NCBI RefSeq assembly: GCF_000004825.1
Contig: NW_008805086.1
Span: 837,410 to 901,409, forward strand
Length of the DNA stretch: 64,000 nucleotides
Reading direction: 5' to 3'
Origin: Heterostelium album PN500
Taxonomy: Eukaryota > Evosea > Eumycetozoa > Acytosteliales > Acytosteliaceae
The position numbers and the translations under genes are program-made. Below, piece after piece: positions 49,217 to 59,696 of this stretch; positions within the stretch are counted from its first letter, which is position 1, and every line of letters begins with the position of its first letter. The notes beneath the pieces were generated by a model that worked only from the letters and a program-made list of their open reading frames with translations, was not told where the DNA came from and did no database searches.

Positions 49217-51400
49217 ATGGATGTCGAGAGTAGTACAACTGGTCAATCAACATCGATGACCGCCGCCACCAAAAAAATACGAATCATTGTAAAATATCAA
49301 AATACAGAGAACTTTATCAGTTGGTATGGTACGACCATTCCTTCGCAGACAATCGAGGATGCCATTCGTACCGTTTTTCAATTGCCATCTGGTTCACGCC
49401 TTTTCCTCAAAGATGAAGACGACGATGTCGTTGCCATCGCACCAACTCTACCACCCGGAGGTAGATTCAACCTCTTTGTAGTGTTGGCCGCCGGTAGTTC
49501 AGAGTCTTCATCCTCCTCCGCCTCCTCCTCAGCCGTCGCCACCTCCTCAGAACCAAACAATCCAATTTCTGTATCTACTTCCACCTCTACCAATGCCAGT
49601 AACATTACATCACCAAAAATCACACCATTGTCATTGCCACAAACTCCGCAAACCAACAACATCACTGAAATCAATAGCAACAACAACAACAACAATAACA
49701 ATCAAGTCGAATCACCTAAGTCCTCCTCTGAATCACCATCACAACAGACTTCACCAAAGTCAATAATCACACAAGATCAACAAATTGTTGAGGCATTCCT
49801 CAAGATTGCCAATAGTCAGGTCAACAACAAATCTGATGAGAAACAACATCAATTGTCTGACTCTAGTGAAATTACTCCGCCTTCTACATCGTCAAACAAC
49901 TTGGCATCATCGTCATTGTCAATTACCAGCATCTGTAATGATGACAAGATCGAGTTGATCACCATACCCACAACCTCCAACAACCCTGACGATGCCGATG
50001 CCAAGAACTCGTCAAAGCGCGACTCTGGTGAAGTCGATTCCAACGATGACGACGAAGACGAGAGGAAGAAGCGCAAGCGTAGAAAAGCCGTTGAGATTGA
50101 CCGTAGTTTCAAGTGTTCGATGGCCAACTGCCAAAAGGTCTACGGATCTGAGAATGCATTGAAAATGCACATCAAGTTGAAGCATCCAGAATACCAATAC
50201 CTGATTATGCAACAACAAATGCCATTACACCAAAAGCCACCACCCGTCATTGTCAACAACAAAATGTTGAACCATGGAAACGGTAACAACAACAATGCCA
50301 ACGGAAACAACAACATGCCATTTAATGCACTGTTTTCAAATTTGGCTGCTGCCCAACAACAACAACAGCAACAACAACAACAGCCATTCGGACCAAGAAT
50401 TGCTACTTCTCTACTTGTTCCATCACGTAATCAAATGGTTAACAACAACAATAGCAATGGTAATGGATCGAGCAACATTAACAACATAATCAATGGTGGT
50501 AACAATAGCAGCAACGGCAATGGTAAGAATCCATTTACCAATGGTATTCCAGTGCCAGATATGAATCCAAAGGATATCTTGATGCTCTCTAAACAACATG
50601 CTTCCAATAACAAGATCTTCCCAGGAGGTATCATCAAGCAACATCTCACCAACTTTATCAAGAATCATCAAGTGGAGCCAGAGTTATTCCAACAAATGTT
50701 GGCAGTTGCACAGCATCAACATCAACAATATCAGATGCAACAACAACAACATCATCAACAGCAACAACAACAACAACAGCAACAACAAAAGGCATCTTCA
50801 TTGTCTTCTTCTGCCTCTGTTAGCAAGTCGCCTTCTCCACCAACGTTGCCACAGACACCCACTCAGTCATCGTCGCCACCCACACCATTCAACTCACACT
50901 CACTGCATAATCTCGACCTTGAAAAGCTAAACAAAGAGTACTTTTTCAATATGTTGAACCAGCAGTCGCCATCCTCTGCCTCCAGTAGTAACTCCAAACG
51001 CAACTCATCACCAACACCTGCCAGTTCTTCAAGTTATCTCGACGATGACGAAGACGAAGATTTCCTCTCGAAATTCAGAAGCATTAGCAGGAACAGTCCA
51101 AGCATTAATAATAATAACAACAATCATAATCATCATCATCATAGTAACAACAATAATAATAATAATATAAGGATAAATAGCGAACCATTATCATCGTTTA
51201 AATCAAATAACAGTTATAAAGTATTACCATCGAAATCATCATCAACAACAAATCACTCTGAAGATAAAGGTAATTTATCATTCTTAGTATCAGATAACCG
51301 TAGTAGTAGTAGTAGTAATAATAGTAGTAGCAGCGGCAACCACAACAATAAGAACGATTCCAACAATGCCGCTAGTCTCTTATTATTATTAGATCAATAA
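49217..51400 (+). CDS. Asn/Gln-rich protein with a single C2H2 zinc finger
   Basis: Single exon, 727 residues, from MDVESSTTGQSTSMTAATKK. Residues about 20-90 form a small compact domain (IRIIVKYQNTENFISWYGTT, then LPSGSRLFLKDEDDDVVAIA) with a ubiquitin-like or PB1-like look. Residues about 275-295 are very basic (DERKKRKRRKAVEIDR), a probable nuclear localisation signal. Directly after is one C2H2 finger, FKCSMANCQKVYGSENALKM followed by HIKLKHPEYQYL. The rest is Asn, Gln, Ser and Pro-rich low complexity with poly-Gln and poly-Asn runs. A nuclear DNA-binding or RNA-binding role is inferred from the finger and basic patch. The large 5 kb upstream region fits a developmentally regulated gene. 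Closest family: the single-finger, VYGSENALKMHIK-type proteins found in many protists and plants. Confidence 0.8.
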   Translation: MDVESSTTGQSTSMTAATKKIRIIVKYQNTENFISWYGTTIPSQTIEDAIRTVFQLPSGSRLFLKDEDDDVVAIAPTLPPGGRFNLFVVLAAGSSESSSSSASSSAVATSSEPNNPISVSTSTSTNASNITSPKITPLSLPQTPQTNNITEINSNNNNNNNNQVESPKSSSESPSQQTSPKSIITQDQQIVEAFLKIANSQVNNKSDEKQHQLSDSSEITPPSTSSNNLASSSLSITSICNDDKIELITIPTTSNNPDDADAKNSSKRDSGEVDSNDDDEDERKKRKRRKAVEIDRSFKCSMANCQKVYGSENALKMHIKLKHPEYQYLIMQQQMPLHQKPPPVIVNNKMLNHGNGNNNNANGNNNMPFNALFSNLAAAQQQQQQQQQQPFGPRIATSLLVPSRNQMVNNNNSNGNGSSNINNIINGGNNSSNGNGKNPFTNGIPVPDMNPKDILMLSKQHASNNKIFPGGIIKQHLTNFIKNHQVEPELFQQMLAVAQHQHQQYQMQQQQHHQQQQQQQQQQQKASSLSSSASVSKSPSPPTLPQTPTQSSSPPTPFNSHSLHNLDLEKLNKEYFFNMLNQQSPSSASSSNSKRNSSPTPASSSSYLDDDEDEDFLSKFRSISRNSPSINNNNNNHNHHHHSNNNNNNNIRINSEPLSSFKSNNSYKVLPSKSSSTTNHSEDKGNLSFLVSDNRSSSSSNNSSSSGNHNNKNDSNNAASLLLLLDQ

Positions 51401-51758
51401 TCTTATAATTCAATACAACAACCTAATAGTAATATGGCATAAAGGGAAGATGACCGATAATATATTATACCCTTTATGTATATTTCATTTACTTTTATTT
51501 ATTATACCTTGTTAATATCTTTAATAAGTAAAATAAAGATAAAGATAATTCTCGTACTTTTATTTAATGAACAACATTGAGATTCTTATTAGTATTAATT
51601 TGTTTTATTGTTGATTCTTAATAAATGAAAGTTGGTTGGAAAAAAAATAACAAAAATTAAAATTTAACATTTTGGTGTAATTAATAGTATCTTTGTTTTA
51701 TTATGTCATGAAATCGATTTCAAAAGGAATAGTACTAAAAAGACTATTTCCTTTTTGG

Positions 51759-51825
51759 GTTGGTGATGACATTTAATGATTTATTTTTTATCAAATAAAA
51801 TAAATCATTATATGTCATCACCAAC
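51759..51825. repeat. 29-bp inverted repeat (hairpin)
   Basis: Left arm 51759-51787 and right arm 51797-51825 are complementary over 29 positions with one mismatch, separated by 9 bp. The outermost bases are GTTGGTGATGACAT / ATGTCATCACCAAC. It directly precedes the gypsy-like debris. It may be a small foldback element, a hairpin RNA source or an internal end of a broken retroelement. Confidence 0.85.
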
Positions 51826-52200
51826 ACCATCTCCAAAGCCACCAAAGATACATGGTGGAGAAACCAAATCTGATACTCTGTTATGATAAAATTGATGAAT
51901 TTAATGGATGAGGAAAGAAGTTAATTAATGAGTTGAAAACAGAATATCCATCAATAGTTTCGCCAATGACTGAACACCCTCCACCGCGACCTTACCGCGA
52001 TCTGGAGATAGAATAGGATGATAAAGCGGATGCCAAAAGAATGTTTCCTGTTCCACAAAATGTTCTAGGAAATCTATACAAACAATTAGACAGTTTTCTT
52101 GAGAAAGGGTTTTTCACTCTATCGCAAACTGCTTTCGGTGCACCAGTGTTATTTGTCAAAAAGAAGACAGGAAATTGGCGACACTCCATCTACTATAGAT
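51813..52200 (+). mobile_element. Decayed Ty3/gypsy gag-pol fragment
   Basis: The ATG at 51813 opens MSSPTPSPKPPKIHGGETKS, which looks like the start of a gypsy Gag (PKPPKF.GE), then stops. Further on, EHPPPRPYRDLEIE and then VPQNVLGNLYKQLDSFLEKG lead into TAFGAPVLFVKKKTGNWR. That last part is the conserved N-terminal region of gypsy reverse transcriptase (LLEKGFI..S.SPFGAPVLFVKKKDG). Stops and deletions separate the parts and the catalytic palm is missing, so the element is dead. Confidence 0.75.
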
Positions 52201-52394
52201 GTCTCTGCCTTTCCTCTGTTTCAAAGCAACTATCTTAGCAAGACATTCCTTTCTAAAAATTCGAAAACATGAATGAACGAGTATGTTTTTCGGAGAACAT
52301 TTAAATTCCAAATTATATATAAAAATTTAAAAAAAAAAATTAATTTAAAATAAAATTCCAAATCGGTCCTTTTTGTTTAAAGAAATATAGTTTA

Positions 52395-52450
52395 AACAAT
52401 TGCATTGGTAGCGGAGGAACCACAAATTGGAGAGGCACCCACAGACAAAG
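52395..52450 (-). pseudogene. Fragment of a YeiH-type membrane protein gene
   Basis: The reverse strand encodes SVGASPICGSSATNAI, nearly the same as SAGAVSICGSSAANAIG of the gene at 53066-54507. The forward DNA at 52395-52470 and 53695-53765 align with few changes. Only this short piece is recognisable, so it is the remnant of a second copy. Confidence 0.75.
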
Positions 52451-53065
52451 TAAGTAGTCAAGATGCATTCTTCTATCAACAGACTCTTTTAGATTGCCAA
52501 TCAATAAACCTTTTTGTATTCATGTCTTTGTCAAAAAACTGTTTCTAATTAATTTTTGGGAGCACAAAAATATTTTAAAAATATAATTTAATAGAAATTG
52601 TTATTATTTTTTGATAATTTTGGTATAGTTAGATTTTTCTAGTGATTGCCCATCTTCCTATCTTTATTGTATTTCCTGAGGTTTCGAATAAAAAAAATTT
52701 TTTTAAAAGATTCAAAAAATTGTTAAAAATAATAATATGATATGATTACATTGAAAGTGTCACTATTACGGGTCAATTTTGATATCAATGGACACGTCTA
52801 GTGATTATCTATGATAATATATGCATTTCATTCCATGGCCTGTTAGTTTCAAAAAGATATTTGGTAAATAAAACTATTCTAATTTAGATTAAAAAAAATA
52901 AATAAAAAACATTAATAATAAGAAATTAGATACTATTCTTATAATGTTCACTTCACTTTTATTTCATTAGGAAAAGATTAATATTGAATAGAATGTGCTT
53001 TTTGAGCGGGAAATAATTTTTTTGTTTTACACTTGGTTTATTTTTTTTTTACATTTTTAATTTTA
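52451..53065. other. AT-rich spacer
   Basis: No gene or recognisable element. It may include unrecognisable remains of the second YeiH-like copy. Confidence 0.5.
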
Positions 53066-54507
53066 TTATGAGAATGCGTAGGTTGCTAGTAAACCTGTTG
53101 TAAACATATCTAAACATTGAGCAAGTAGGTAAAAAAGTATAAGTTTCATTACACCAAGATTGTTGTAGATCTCTGTTATACGAATGTTCAATCCAATACA
53201 AACGAATCCCATTGTTTCAAACCATGCACTTGCTAACAGCGATGTACTGATTACATGTGATTTCCAGTCAGAGGTTGGTAATGTAGTCAATATTGCACAG
53301 ACAATAAAGAATCCAAGCACAAACTTTGGAAATCTATCAAACAATATCTTTAGTACTTTTTTAAAAGATAGATCTGATTCTTTGTCCTTGTTCACTAGGA
53401 GGTTGGTAATTAGGACAATCAAACAAATCGGTCCAATCAAACAGTTTTGTAACATTTTTACGATGGCTGCCGATTGTTTTGCTTCTTCATCGATAATCGC
53501 TGCACTTGCCACCACTGCACCGGTAGTATCAATAGTTCCGCCTATCCAAGCGCCACCCTGACGACTTGACCACTTCATAGTATCTTCCAGCCATTTGGTA
53601 AACATCACTGGCATCAAAGTGATACAAGGTATCGTCCAAAGGGCCATAATTGCAATTGGGAAAGAGATTGCACTCTTCGAAGCACCGATAGTCGATCCAA
53701 TGGCATTGGCAGCGGACGAACCACAAATTGAAACGGCACCCGCAGAAACAATTGCATAGTCACGATCCAACTTCCAAACTTTCCAACCGAAAAAAACAGG
53801 AAGCCAAAGAGAAATATAGTATCCGATGAAACGATGATCGATGGTACAAATAAATGTTTCGATTTCATTAGATCCATTGCCAACAACACCAAACTAACTT
53901 TAATAAAATACTCATCGACCAGCACACATTTTAACCATTCCGGAGTGCAATCTTCTGTCCAAATTGATTCAACTTTCTTTGGTGGCGCTAGAGATGTTGA
54001 ACTACCACTGTCTGTAGATGTCATCCATTCGTCCATAGGTGATTCCTGTATGCTCTGATAACCTTTTCTCTTTATCAGGTTGACAACTACATGATAGGCT
54101 CTAAAAACTATGTTTGAAAAAACGATTCCAATGCAAATCGACCAAACCGGTGGACCCAATCCAACTCCATGCAGTGTCTTCTGATGTCCAATGATAATGC
54201 AAAACAACGCCAAGAAAAATACAAACACAAAACCCCTGAAGTCAAATTTCTTTTGCATACACCTGAGCGGTACAAATGTTCCAAATAGAATTACGCAGAA
54301 AATAACAGGAATAGAGCACCAGTAGTAGTTGGCTGTGAAAAAAGTACCTGGATTATTTGACCACGAAGGAGGTGTATAATAATTTGCATGCGTGGTGAAT
54401 GATATCGAAAAGCAAAATGCAAACGTACCCAACCCAATTAAAGTACTCCACCAGTCTTCAGTATTGAAAGTTGGCAGTATATTTTTAAAATTTTCACCAA
54501 AAGTCAT
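53066..54507 (-). pseudogene. YeiH/UPF0324-family membrane protein, frameshifted
   Basis: Two reverse-strand frames, 53770-54507 and 53066-about 53795, together make one YeiH/Cons_hypoth698-like integral membrane protein of about 480 residues. The first frame opens MTFGENFKNILPTFNTEDWW and has several hydrophobic helices, then a soluble Ser-rich loop. The second has DRDYAIVSAGAVSICGSSAA, GGAWIGGTIDTTGAVVASAA and further helices, the hallmark of the family. Bacterial YeiH is a putative sulfate exporter; the eukaryotic role is unknown. The frames differ by one base around a run of seven T (reverse strand, about 53789-53795). One additional T would fuse them into FFGWKVWKLDRDYAI, which fits the family. 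No GT-AG intron explains the shift. It is therefore either a recent pseudogene or a sequencing error in a homopolymer. Confidence 0.75.
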
Positions 54508-55646
54508 TTCTTGAATACCACTAACTTTTTCTATCTATTGTTAATATGATGTTTTTGTATTTTTACCAGGATATAAATATAATAAACAAGTTGCAAAGAT
54601 ATAAATATATATGTATATAAAAATAGTTGTTAAAACAATATGAATTTAATGAGTTTGTTATTTTAATGCATTGTATTGTGAAATTGAATAACCAGATAGA
54701 TATCATCATTCCTGTAACCATTATAAAAAGTAAATGGAGTATGTATTTTTCTTTTGGGCTGGTTTTCTTTAAAAAAAAAACAAAAAGAGCTCTTTTTCCA
54801 CCACTGTTTTTCCCAGTTGGTGATTTCATTTTTCTTTTTTGATTATTGTTTTTTTTGTTAAAAACAGAGAACTAGCAGTTTATTTTATAAAATCAACAAT
54901 CTTACTTTAAATTTCAACTATTATTTTTATTGATTTATTTATTTAAATAATTTATTTTTTATTGTAATTTAAAGAATAAATTTCATATACCTAGTGTATT
55001 TTTTAGGATTCTATTAATAATTCTTCGTATTCGGGATTGAATAGAGTTTGAATAGCCAATAAAATTTTTATTTCGGGGCCGAAAAAGTTTTCTATTCAAT
55101 TTCAAAAGAAATCAGCAATGCCGATTTTAATTCAGATATTTTATAAATTTCATTACTTTTCTCTTTAAAACTTCAGATATTATATTTATTGTTGTCATTA
55201 TCCCAATGATCAAATCTGAATCCTATGAGAAAGAAGTTTTTTTGTTTAGGTAAAACAAAAATACTTTTATATATTTCTTAATCAAAAAAAAACTAACATT
55301 TTTTTTATCTGTCAAGTTGAATATTCTCTTTCATTTTCTAATTTATCTTTTCTTATTCCTATGTAGACTGATACTTTTATTTAGAATTCTAAAATATATT
55401 TGTTTCCCTTTTATAAATTTACTTTAATCGGATGATGTTTGTCTAAAAACCATAAATTATTTATATTATTTATTTTAAGAACCTGAAAAATAAGATATTG
55501 CTTTAAATAAATACCTATCCTAAGTTTACCATTTCACTTAAATATAAACATGTATCTTTTTTCACTGAATTTTAAATAAAAAATTACAAGTTCACTTTGA
55601 AAACAAAAAAAACAGAAAATTAAAATCATTTGTAATATAATATAAA
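54508..55646. other. AT-rich divergent intergenic region
   Basis: Region between the YeiH-like gene (reverse) and the farnesyltransferase alpha gene (forward). Long A/T runs and no open frame of note. Confidence 0.6.
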
Positions 55647-56695
55647 ATGAATAGTAAAACAGAGAATAAAGTAGAAGATATAGAATCAGAGGAAGAAGAA
55701 GAAGAAGTATACGTACCTTTCTCAAAGAGACCAGAGTGGAGTGATGTAACTCCAATCGAACAAGATGATGGTACCAATCCAATCTGTCCAATTGCATATA
55801 GTGATCTATGTATGTTTGTTTGTTTGTTTGTTTGTTTGTTATTAAGATTAACTTTGTTACAGTATATTATACTTATCGGTATCATTACCTTACCAATCAA
55901 TAATCATAATAAACGAATATAGTTAAAGATAAGATGAATTATTTTAGAGCAATCATTAAATCTGGTGAGAAATCAAAGAGAGTGATCGATTTGATCGATG
56001 CGATCATCGAAGACAATCCATCGAACTACACCGTTTGGTATTATCGTCGTGAGGTCCTCAAGTCGATCGAATTCGATATTGAAGAGGAGTTTTATTTCGT
56101 CGGTACAATGGGTGAGTCCGATCCAAAGAACTATCAGATTTGGAATCATCGTCGTTACCTGGTGGAGACCTACAAGGATAGTTCGCGTGAACTCGAGTTT
56201 GTTGCCGACCGTCTCTTTGAGGACGCCAAGAACTACCACGCCTGGGCACACCGACAATGGGTGATGACCGCGTTCAACCTGTGGGATCAGGAGTTACCGT
56301 TTGTCGAATCGCTACTGAAGTTGGATCATCGTAACAACTCTGCTTGGAATCAACGATTCTTTGTCATCGAGCATAAGCACCGATTGCCGTTGCCACTGCC
56401 GGTATTGGAGAGTGAGATCGCCACCACTCTGTCATTCATAAGAATATCGCCAAACAACGAGTCACCCTGGAGTTACTTGCGTGGTTTGTTCAAAGGACAA
56501 TCGTTGGCGTACCAACCACTGATCAACACACTGCTCGAGTTGAAATCAAAGTACATCGGATGTCCACACGTACTCTCATTGCTCATCGATATCTACGAAG
56601 AGCAAAACAATGCCACTAGCATCGAGCAAGCAATCGTGCTCTGCGAATCACTCATCAAAACGGTCGACCAGATTCACCACAACTACTGGCAATAA
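55647..56695 (+). CDS. fntA: Protein farnesyltransferase/geranylgeranyltransferase alpha subunit
   Basis: Exons 55647-55809 and 55923-56695 give 311 residues. The alpha subunit pairs with different beta subunits to attach farnesyl or geranylgeranyl to CaaX proteins such as Ras and Rho. Exon 1 has an acidic start and the conserved lead-in to PIAYSD. Exon 2 carries five prenyltransferase alpha repeats: [52 protein letters not shown] and [12 protein letters not shown]. Spacing and order match human FNTA (379 aa), whose extra length is a proline-rich N-terminus absent here. The intron carries a (TGTT)n repeat. The function is expected to be intact. Confidence 0.95.
55811..55842. repeat. (TTTG)n repeat in fntA intron
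   Basis: Tandem TTTG units directly after the donor site of the farnesyltransferase alpha intron. Confidence 0.9.
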
Positions 56696-56778
56696 CAAAA
56701 ATGCAAAACTACAACAAAAACTAACTCAAATCAAGGTGTAAAGTATCGTTCAGTCTTTATAAATCAAATGACTGCTAT

Positions 56779-56780
<2 letters not shown>

Positions 56781-56830
<50 letters not shown>
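56781..56830. repeat. (AAT)n microsatellite
   Basis: About 16 AAT units in the spacer between the farnesyltransferase alpha gene and the UBE3D-like gene. Confidence 0.95.
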
Positions 56831-56832
<2 letters not shown>

Positions 56833-56983
56833 GTATACAAACAACAATAAAATAATAATAAATAAATAGTATTATCATTTTTATAATTATAAAATTGCCT
56901 GCCTTTTTTCATTTCCTTTTATTTTTGTTTAGTATACCAACTAACTAACTATATATAGTATATATCTAAATAATAGTAGAAGA

Positions 56984-58584
56984 ATGCCAACTCCATTATT
57001 TAAATATCAATGTGAGTTTATGAGTAATATTAAAGTTATAAGTTTGACAGTAGAGATACCAGAGTCTGAGAGAAAAAGGAAATTAGATTTCTCACCGTTT
57101 AGTAAAAAGAGATCGAACATAGGTTTACTTATCAGTTATATAGATATAGTTCATAGTAGTAGTTCATATTCATTTAAAATAGATATTGATCTACCTTTAC
57201 AACATATAATACCAGATATAAGAAATAACTATACCAACTTCTACCCGAATCAAAAGGATGCTTCATCGCTATCCATCAACATACCTTATTCATTTGCAGT
57301 AGTGGAAGATGAAAACTTTAATATTAAACTAAATAGACAAGATGATTACGAGAGTAGATTAACAAAGAATACTGAAGATCAAGTTGATAGATTAAGACAA
57401 TATTTATCAGATTTGAATCAACAAAATAATAATAGTAATAAAGATAATAATAATAATAGTATAGATAAATCATTTATAATATGTAGATTATGTTTAAATA
57501 GTATCATAGAGTATAGTGGTATTAGTTCAATTAAATGCTTACCATCTTCAAGTTGGTCAGAGTTGGCAGATGTATGGTTGTGTGGATGCACCGGTACTTC
57601 TCAGTTCAAAGGTTTACCAAATGAGTTATCATCTATAAAGGATCAATGTCTAGTTGGTGATACTTCTATACTGATGCATAGATTCAATCTATTCGAAAGC
57701 AATATAGTTACAATCGACTCTACAACAACTACTACTACTGCAACAATAATTTCAAATCAAAGTAATCATGATAATGATCATAGTAATAGTAATCATTTGT
57801 ACAAAATCATACAATGTAAACATTGTAGTCAACAAATAGGATTGATACATGGCGATAATTGCAAAATAGATAAACATAGAGTAGCTACAAGATCATTAAA
57901 ATCATTCAATAATGATGATAGCAATAATTACTTTTATCCTGGCATTGATAATATCTTCTCAGTAAACACCATCGAAACAGTATTCAGTTCATTGATATTA
58001 AATGAATCACACATGACAGCAATCTATAAATTCCTTTTGGTTGCACCAGATCACAATCGTCAGTGTTTCTTACGACTAACCTTACAGAGTTGGGATACAT
58101 TTATTTTGTTCGATAATGATACAAACAAAGATAGTACCATAGATGATGATGCCAGCAAATGTATGTTGTTATTAAAACTAAAATCAGCATTATATAAAAT
58201 TAAAAATATATAATTATCTAGATTATTAATTAGTTTTGTTTTTAATAAAATATAGTTTTGCCAATAATTAAAATTAGATATCAAATTGTGAATAAAAAGA
58301 ATGTTGACATCAACACTGGCAATAACAATGGAAAAAGCAATGAACTACTCGATGACGACTCTTTCAATATTATAAGTCTTCCTCTGGTGGATTGTTTTGA
58401 AATAGTTAATTTACTTGAGAGTAATCATTCGAAACTTTCAAAGCAAAGATTGCTCTCATCATCTTCTTTAACAAGCAATAACAATAATAACAATAATAAT
58501 AATAAGAATAGTGGTGTTGGCGATGAATCTTCAAGTTATACAGAAACAACCCCACTTAAATTATCATTCCTAAGAAGAATATAA
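56984..58584 (+). CDS. UBE3D-like (HECT_2 domain) E2-binding protein
   Basis: Exons 56984-58160 and 58256-58584 give 501 residues. The family is human UBE3D (H10BH) and yeast Ipa1, an E2-binding protein linked to mRNA 3'-end processing and cyclin B binding. The conserved cysteine/tryptophan core is FIICRLCLNSII, then IKCLPSSSWSELADVWLCGC, then KIIQCKHCSQQIGLI. The end of the fold is SFNIISLPLVDCFEIVNLL followed after an Asn run by PLKLSFLRRI, as in the human C-terminus. The donor GTATGT at 58161 was chosen because it keeps the C-terminal part; without splicing the frame runs to 58213 and loses it. Asn-rich inserts are lineage-typical. The paired cysteines suggest metal binding. The role here is inferred from the family. 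Confidence 0.8.
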
Positions 58585-59043
58585 TAAGATAAAACGAAAT
58601 TAAATTATAAATATTATTTATTATTATTTAATTTGATTGATTTTATTCATGTTTAAAAATAAGTGTTAAATCTATCTACATATAGTAACAAACAATAAAA
58701 AAAAAATAAGTGTTTGTATTTCATTATTTTATTTACCAATAAAAATTCTTTATTTGTTAAAAAAACAAAACAAATAAACAATTTGTTTACTCAGTGATCG
58801 ATGGTTGAACATCATCGTTTATTTTTCATACTACCTCCCATATGGTTTTACTTTCAATCATTGATAAAATTTTATTGTTAATTTATTTCAAATTTTACAA
58901 ACTCGATAAATTGTATGTCGCGATCAATTGTTGTCTCAAGACGAAAAATTCAAACTGGACATGTTATTTTCATTATATTATAAATATCAAAATTTAACTT
59001 TTACTATAAATTGATTATTATTAACTATTCATTGTTATTTAAA
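58585..59043. other. AT-rich intergenic region
   Basis: Spacer between the UBE3D-like gene and the small secreted protein gene. No gene was recognised. Confidence 0.6.
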
Positions 59044-59518
59044 ATGAAGATTATTGTAGTTTCTTTATTAGTTGTTTTTGCTATTATCATTGTTTCATCA
59101 TCCAAAGACAATATTGCCTACTTTGAAATAAAAGATGACTCTAATTTAATGTTTCGATTTTTTATTAAATTGGAAGATCAAGAGCTTATTAATCATGCTA
59201 GAAGGATTCTTAGTGGAAAAGAAACAAATAGAACTCATATAATGGGAAAAATCTATAAAGAAAAAGTAAAATATAATCCAAACTATCCATTCCATATAGT
59301 TCCAGATTCTATATCTTTTTTTCAATTTGCAGATGATCATTGTGATGTAACAACAACATTTATCACTCACAACTATGATGATGAATGTGGAGGAGTAAGT
59401 AGATTTTTTTATTTTCAAAATCCAATCTATCATTTATTTAACTTTTATTTAGTCTTTACCAGGCTGTATTTGGTGTCCATGGCAAAGTCAATTGGTCCAA
59501 GAAGTAAAAATTAAATAG
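59044..59518 (+). CDS. Small secreted protein, BP74-like domain
   Basis: Exons 59044-59394 and 59453-59518 give 138 residues. The signal peptide is MKIIVVSLLVVFAIIIVSSS. The mature part has FRFFIKLEDQELINHARRIL, then the block NPNYPFHIVPDSISFFQFA, then CDVTTTFI, and the end PGCIWCPWQSQLVQEVKIK. The pattern F.F.I.L.D...I..AR.IL, YNP...FH..P.SI.FF and LPG..WCPW.S.LV.EV matches a small domain found in Dictyostelium BP74 and in bacterial secreted proteins. Splicing is required to gain the WCPW motif; an unspliced frame reads into SRFFYFQNP. An in-frame ATG at 59011 exists but the signal peptide favours 59044. Function is unknown. Confidence 0.65.
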
Positions 59519-59696
59519 ATCAACCTAAGGAAAAATAATAAACCAAAAAACACATTAGTACCTATTAAATACTACTCTAATAACTATGAATGTTTTTATT
59601 AAGAATTTCTATCTAAAAACAGAGAAACAAATTCACACTATTAATTGTTTGATTTATATATAAATATTTTTTTCTTTTTATTTTTGCAATTAAAAT

